Source: Chitinophaga pinensis
GTDB taxonomy: Bacteria > Bacteroidota > Bacteroidia > Flavobacteriales_D > Crocinitomicaceae
Reading direction: 5' to 3'
Assembly: GCA_945863605.1 (NCBI GenBank)
Contig: CAMAZP010000011.1
Coordinates: 22,857 to 86,856 of the forward strand
DNA: 64,000 bases
This document shows, piece after piece, positions 59,793 through 64,000 of this stretch (position 1 is the first letter of the stretch; each line of letters begins with the position of its first letter). A program made the translations under genes and the position numbers. The notes below the pieces were generated by a model. The model was not told the origin of the DNA. It did not search any database and saw nothing but the letters and a program-made list of their open reading frames with translations.

Positions 59793-61136
59793 TTATAATG
59801 CTCTAACTGCTTGTTTGAATTGATTTCCTCTGTCTTCGTAGTTTTCGAATAAGTCGAAACTTGCGCAAGCTGGTGAAAGTAAAACAGTTTCGTCTTTTTT
59901 TGCTAATTGGTATCCATAAGCTACAGCCTCAGTTGCTGAGTTCACTTCAACTATTGTAACCACTTTCTCTTTAAATGCATTAATAATTTTTTCATTATCA
60001 GCTCCAAGGCAGATGATTGCTTTCACTTTTTCGCTTACTAATTCATCCAATTCTGAATAGTCATTTCCTTTATCAACACCACCAACAATCCAAACGGTTG
60101 GTTTGTCCATACTTTCTAGAGCGAACCATGTTGAGTTGATATTCGTTGCTTTTGAATCGTTGATAAATTCGATGCCATTTACTTTAGCAACAAACTCCAA
60201 ACGGTGTTCAACGTTTACAAAATCACCTAAACTATCGCGTACTATTTCAGAGCGAATTTCTAGTATACGGCTTGCAATCCCTGCTGCGAGCGAATTTTGG
60301 GTATTGTGTTTACCCTTTAAAGCTAAATCGTAAATTGACATGGTTAATTGTTCTTTTATGTTTATTGTTAGTTGTTTCTCTTTTGCAAATCCACCAATAG
60401 TAACTTCTTTTTTCATTGAAAAAGGAGCTAATTGCATTGTGGGTTTTCTTTTTACTATTTCTGTTTGAATTGTAGGATCATCTAAGTTGTATATGAACCA
60501 ATCTTCGTGTTGTTGATTATTTAAAATTCTGAATTTAGAATCTACATAATTTTGCATTTGGTATTCGTATCGATCTAAATGGTCAGGAGTGATATTCGTT
60601 AAAATGCTAATGTTTGCTCTAAAGTCGTACATATTATCCAATTGAAAAGAGCTTAACTCCAAGACGTACCAATCGTAATCTTCTTCCGCTATTTGTTTCG
60701 CAAAACTTTGTCCTACGTTTCCAGCCAGTCCAACATTCCAACCTGCCTTTTTCAAAATATGATAGGTTAACATCGTTGTGGTCGTCTTACCGTTACTTCC
60801 TGTGATACAAATCGTTTTTGCGTTGGAATAATAACCTCCGAATTCTATTTCCGATATAATCTTAATTCCTTTCGCTTTAATTATTTGAATCAAAGCAATT
60901 TTATCGGGAATTCCAGGAGATTTAATTATCAGTTCAGCTTGAAGAATACGCTCATTAGAATGCATACCTTCTTCCCATTCAATTGCTCGATTTTCAAGTT
61001 CAAGTTTGAATGAATCTTTGATTTTTCCACTATCTGAGACAAGTACATTCCATCCTTGTTTTTTAGCAAGAATAGCTGCACCTACGCCACTTTCACCAGC
61101 GCCAAGAATTACGATATTTTTACCTTTTCCCTCCAC
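59793..61136 (-). CDS. murD: UDP-N-acetylmuramoylalanine-D-glutamate ligase
   Basis: Adds D-Glu to UDP-MurNAc-L-Ala. 447 residues. NIVILGAGESGVGAAILAKKQGW (UDP site), ATP loop CITGSNGKTTTTMLTYHIL, NITPDHLDRYEYQMQNY, FINDSKATNINSTWFALES and the C-terminal LLSPACASFDLFENYEDRGNQF are all intact, so the gene is complete. mraY lies 3 bp upstream. Confidence 0.97.
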   Translation of the reverse strand: MEGKGKNIVILGAGESGVGAAILAKKQGWNVLVSDSGKIKDSFKLELENRAIEWEEGMHSNERILQAELIIKSPGIPDKIALIQIIKAKGIKIISEIEFGGYYSNAKTICITGSNGKTTTTMLTYHILKKAGWNVGLAGNVGQSFAKQIAEEDYDWYVLELSSFQLDNMYDFRANISILTNITPDHLDRYEYQMQNYVDSKFRILNNQQHEDWFIYNLDDPTIQTEIVKRKPTMQLAPFSMKKEVTIGGFAKEKQLTINIKEQLTMSIYDLALKGKHNTQNSLAAGIASRILEIRSEIVRDSLGDFVNVEHRLEFVAKVNGIEFINDSKATNINSTWFALESMDKPTVWIVGGVDKGNDYSELDELVSEKVKAIICLGADNEKIINAFKEKVVTIVEVNSATEAVAYGYQLAKKDETVLLSPACASFDLFENYEDRGNQFKQAVRAL

Positions 61137-61139
61137 TGT

Positions 61140-62384
61140 TTAGCGTAATTTGAGGGTTACAATCGTTATTACAGCCAATAAAACAGCTACAATCCAAAAG
61201 CGAGCTACTATTTTTGCCTCGTGCAATCCTTTTTTCTGATAGTGGTGATGTAATGGAGCCATTAGAAAAATACGTTTCCCCTCGCCAAAACGTTTTTTTG
61301 TGAATTTAAAATATCCAACTTGCATTATAACTGACAAATTCTCGATTAAGAAAATACCGCATAAAACGGGAATTAATAATTCTTTCCGTATAGAAATCGC
61401 AAAAACAGCTATGATTCCTCCCAAAGCTAAACTTCCTGTATCACCCATAAATACTTGAGCAGGGTAGGAATTGTACCATAAGAATCCAACGCAAGCACCT
61501 ACAAATGCAGCAATAAAAATTACTAATTCTTCAGCCATTGGAATATACATTACGTTGAGGTAATCTGCGAATTTTGCGTGTGAACTAACATAAGCAAGAA
61601 CAGCTAAGGCAATACCTATAATTGCAGAAGTTCCAGTTGCCAACCCATCCAACCCATCCGTCATATTTGCGCCGTTTGAAACTGCTATAACTATAAAAAT
61701 CACAATCGGAATAAACAAAAGCCAACCATACGATTTGTGCCAGTCACCAATTAACCAGTTGTAATTGAACTCATTCCCTTTTATAAATGGAATTGTAGTG
61801 GTCATATCATCGGTTTTAACCCATTTGTAGGTTTCCCCATCGTTTTGTACGTGATCTTCAGAAACAAATTCTTCATCGGCTTGTAGTTTGTAGTTAGCGT
61901 CTACGCGTTTGTGAACAGTCACATCATCTGAAAAATAAAGAATACAACCCACAATTAAACCCACACCGATTTGCCCAATAACCTTAAATTTACCTTTTAA
62001 TCCTTCTTTGTTTTTTTTAAAAACTTTGATGTAATCGTCTAAGAACCCAATAAGTCCTAACCAAATAGTTGCCATTAACATTGTAATTACATAAACATTA
62101 TGCAATTTGGCGAACAATAATGTTGGAATTAATATTGCTGATAGTATGATTAATCCTCCCATTGTTGGTGTTCCCGATTTTTCAATTTGACCCGCCAAAC
62201 CTAAATCGCGAACTGTTTCACCAATTTGTTGACGGCGCAAAGCATTGATAATTTTTTGTCCAAAAACAACAGAAATTATCAATGACATTATCAAAGCTAA
62301 AGATGCTCTGAATGAAATAAAATCAAAAAGTCCTGCTCCTGGAACATTTAGCTTATTTAAGTATTCAAATAAATAGTACAGCAT
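61140..62384 (-). CDS. mraY: phospho-MurNAc-pentapeptide transferase
   Basis: Forms lipid I at the inner membrane. 414 residues, about ten membrane segments. [39 protein letters not shown] (the aspartate motif), [19 protein letters not shown], and [12 protein letters not shown] with the C-terminal [13 protein letters not shown] identify MraY. Between two membrane segments is an inserted polar stretch of about 55 residues ([15 protein letters not shown] ... [17 protein letters not shown]) absent from short proteobacterial enzymes; similar insertions occur in Bacteroidota. Overlaps the murE stop by one base (TAATG). Confidence 0.97.
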   Translation of the reverse strand: MLYYLFEYLNKLNVPGAGLFDFISFRASLALIMSLIISVVFGQKIINALRRQQIGETVRDLGLAGQIEKSGTPTMGGLIILSAILIPTLLFAKLHNVYVITMLMATIWLGLIGFLDDYIKVFKKNKEGLKGKFKVIGQIGVGLIVGCILYFSDDVTVHKRVDANYKLQADEEFVSEDHVQNDGETYKWVKTDDMTTTIPFIKGNEFNYNWLIGDWHKSYGWLLFIPIVIFIVIAVSNGANMTDGLDGLATGTSAIIGIALAVLAYVSSHAKFADYLNVMYIPMAEELVIFIAAFVGACVGFLWYNSYPAQVFMGDTGSLALGGIIAVFAISIRKELLIPVLCGIFLIENLSVIMQVGYFKFTKKRFGEGKRIFLMAPLHHHYQKKGLHEAKIVARFWIVAVLLAVITIVTLKLR

Positions 62385-63844
62385 TATTTCTTCAATTGGT
62401 TAAATAGTTCTTCTGTTATTTTAAGATCATCAAAATCATGTTTGATACCCATTATTTCTTGGTATTTCTCGTGACCTTTACCAGCAATAAGTAAAATATC
62501 TCCTTCGTTTGCTAAAGAAATGGCAGTTTTAATTGCTTGTTTTCGGTCTTGAATTGTGATTACTTTTGTTTGTTGTTCTTCATTTAATCCTGCTTCCATT
62601 TCTTCCAAGATCGTTTGAGGATTTTCAGTTCTTGGATTGTCAGATGTTAGAATGGCTTGCGTACTTAAATCACAAGCAATTTGAGCCATTTTCGGACGTT
62701 TTGTTTTATCTCTATCGCCACCACAACCCACAACTGTGATCACTTTTTGAATCCCTTTGCGAATGCCGTTGATAGTTTTTAAAACATTTTCTAGCGCATC
62801 AGGTGTGTGTGCGTAATCGACAATCGCAGTAATTCCTTCATTGCTTCTAACATATTGAAAACGACCTTCAACAGATTCTAAATTGCTGATGATGCGCAAC
62901 ACTTCCATTTCGTCCATTCCCAATAGTTGACTTACACCAAAAACAACTAATAAATTGTAAGCATTGAAATCGCCTACTAAACGAGAATATACTTCCGTAT
63001 TATTGATGGTCATAATTAGACCAGTCAATTCATTTTCAATTACTTTCCCTTTGAAATCCGCAGGTGTTTTAAGTGCATAAGTTACTTTTTTAGCAGCTGT
63101 ATTTTGCAACATCACCATTCCGTTTTTATCATCGGAGTTAACCAATGCAAAGGCTTCTTTTCCTAATCCATCAAAAAAAGTTTTCTTTACACGGATGTAC
63201 TCTGCAAATGTTTTATGGTAATCTAAATGATCGTGTGTAATATTTGTAAATCCTGCACCAACAAATTCTAAACCTGTGATTCTGTGCTGATGAACAGCGT
63301 GTGAACTTACTTCCATGAAACAATATTCGCATCCTTCAGCTACCATTTTTGAAAGTAAAGCATTCAAGTTTATTGGATCTGGAGTTGTGTGAGTAGATTG
63401 AATTTCATTAGTACCAATTTTGTTGACAACAGTAGAAATCAATCCACATTTGAATCCAAGTTCAGTGAATAATTTATGAAGTAGGGTAGTGGTTGTTGTT
63501 TTTCCATTGGTACCAGTTATTCCAACTAATTTCAAATCTTGCGAAGGATAATCGTAAAACGCACAAGCCATTAAACCTAGCGACTCTAAAGTATTTGCAA
63601 CTTTGATAATCGTTGCGTCTGTTGGCAAGCTAGTTGATTCTTGCACCACAAAAACACGACAACCATTTTCATAAACAGATTGAATGTAATCGTGACCATT
63701 ATTCGTATTTCCAATGATTGCAAAAAACACTGATTCAGCTGATGCTTTACGCGAGTCAAACACCAATTCATTGATTTCTTGCTCCAAGTTTCCTTGAATA
63801 AGCGTATAATTTACAGCAGGAAGTAAGTCTAAAAGCAAATTCAT
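62384..63844 (-). CDS. murE: UDP-MurNAc-L-Ala-D-Glu:meso-diaminopimelate ligase
   Basis: Adds the third residue of the stem peptide. 486 residues. ATP loop [19 protein letters not shown] near residue 110, [43 protein letters not shown] and, decisive for substrate, [10 protein letters not shown]: the DNPR motif is found in meso-diaminopimelate enzymes, whereas lysine enzymes have a different sequence there. The ATG overlaps the upstream ftsI stop by 4 bp (ATGA). Confidence 0.97.
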   Translation of the reverse strand: MNLLLDLLPAVNYTLIQGNLEQEINELVFDSRKASAESVFFAIIGNTNNGHDYIQSVYENGCRVFVVQESTSLPTDATIIKVANTLESLGLMACAFYDYPSQDLKLVGITGTNGKTTTTTLLHKLFTELGFKCGLISTVVNKIGTNEIQSTHTTPDPINLNALLSKMVAEGCEYCFMEVSSHAVHQHRITGLEFVGAGFTNITHDHLDYHKTFAEYIRVKKTFFDGLGKEAFALVNSDDKNGMVMLQNTAAKKVTYALKTPADFKGKVIENELTGLIMTINNTEVYSRLVGDFNAYNLLVVFGVSQLLGMDEMEVLRIISNLESVEGRFQYVRSNEGITAIVDYAHTPDALENVLKTINGIRKGIQKVITVVGCGGDRDKTKRPKMAQIACDLSTQAILTSDNPRTENPQTILEEMEAGLNEEQQTKVITIQDRKQAIKTAISLANEGDILLIAGKGHEKYQEIMGIKHDFDDLKITEELFNQLKK

Positions 63845-64000
63845 TGTTTCAATTCTATTTTAATCAGTTGTCCTTTTCCGAATGGATTTCCAGCGTTTAA
63901 CGATTGACTTGTTACTTTACCGTAACCAATTAATTTTACAATCAACCCACGATTTTCAAGTAAGTAAACTGCATCTTTCGCAGTCATTCCAATTACATTT
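63841..64000 (-). CDS. ftsI: penicillin-binding protein FtsI, C-terminal PASTA end (partial)
   Basis: The last 52 residues of a larger gene that runs off the right edge. The fragment reads NVIGMTAKDAVYLLENRGL, then IVKLIGYGKVTSQSLNAGNPF and ends [10 protein letters not shown]: a PASTA domain (VxGMxxKDAxxxLENxGLxVxxxGxGxVxxQS). Class B PBPs of Bacteroidota dcw clusters carry such a C-terminal domain, and the position just before murE supports FtsI (septal transpeptidase). The stop TGA overlaps the murE ATG. Confidence 0.88.
   Translation of the reverse strand, partial: NVIGMTAKDAVYLLENRGLIVKLIGYGKVTSQSLNAGNPFGKGQLIKIELKQ

Noticed and set aside
59408..59806. Plus-strand 132-codon open frame
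   Set aside because: Antisense to the 148-residue dcw gene and the murD end; the minus-strand gene fits the operon by overlap and spacing.

Overview
This window is an AT-rich chromosomal segment of a Bacteroidota bacterium, most likely a member of the order Flavobacteriales. Four things point there. Two secreted proteins (7258-10164 and 46679-49354) end in type B sorting domains of the type IX secretion system. Many genes have Bacteroidota promoters (TAnnTTTG -7 box, some with a TTG/TTTG -33 box 20-24 bp upstream). The division/cell-wall (dcw) cluster has the order ftsI-murE-mraY-murD-ftsW-murG-murC-ftsQ-ftsA-ftsZ. MurE carries the DNPR motif of meso-diaminopimelate-adding enzymes. I cannot assign a genus. 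No rRNA, tRNA, complete insertion sequence, prophage or CRISPR array was seen.

Layout. 1-3.6 kb: 5' part of an ABC exporter gene (minus), prs-rplY, a stand-alone carboxypeptidase-regulatory/TonB-plug protein and a 7-TM protein. 3.6-6.8 kb (minus): a split transketolase whose two halves flank a secreted von Willebrand A protein. 6.9-10.2 kb: a small secreted protein and a CUB/P-domain T9SS cargo. 10.3-14.6 kb: urocanate hydratase, membrane acyltransferase and a PI-PLC-like enzyme, facing an alpha/beta hydrolase. 15.6-26.7 kb: glyS with a coupled secreted protein, a 1815-residue barrel-plus-repeats protein with 15 Ig-like repeats, a PpiD-like foldase, 5-formyl-THF cyclo-ligase and a 52-residue membrane peptide. 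26.8-33.0 kb (minus): a DEDD exonuclease, an MBOAT/DHHW/SGNH-LysM O-acetylation cassette and an M14 carboxypeptidase. 33.1-42.1 kb: FabK/NMO-like flavoprotein, a lone biotin carrier protein, a 415-bp structured intergenic region, ppk1, the etfB-etfA-nuclease-transporter operon and a LysE exporter. 42.1-49.9 kb: MORN-repeat protein, Uma2-family protein bracketed by palindromic repeats, DUF4286-rsmA, a YeeZ-like protein, a PKD-repeat T9SS cargo and a lipoprotein. 49.9-64 kb (minus): dxr, yqeY and the dcw cluster.

Most genes are housekeeping: nucleotide precursor synthesis, translation, isoprenoid precursors, peptidoglycan and division, with a substantial envelope and secretion component. The least explained features are: (i) a 166-bp element at 34608-34773 with 15-bp complementary ends enclosing two further long stems; (ii) two related palindromic repeats bracketing the Uma2 gene, one holding five 8-bp tandem units; (iii) a 148-residue protein inside the dcw cluster between murD and ftsW that looks like a decayed MurD C-terminal domain; (iv) the VWA protein inserted between transketolase halves; and (v) the giant barrel-plus-Ig-repeat protein.
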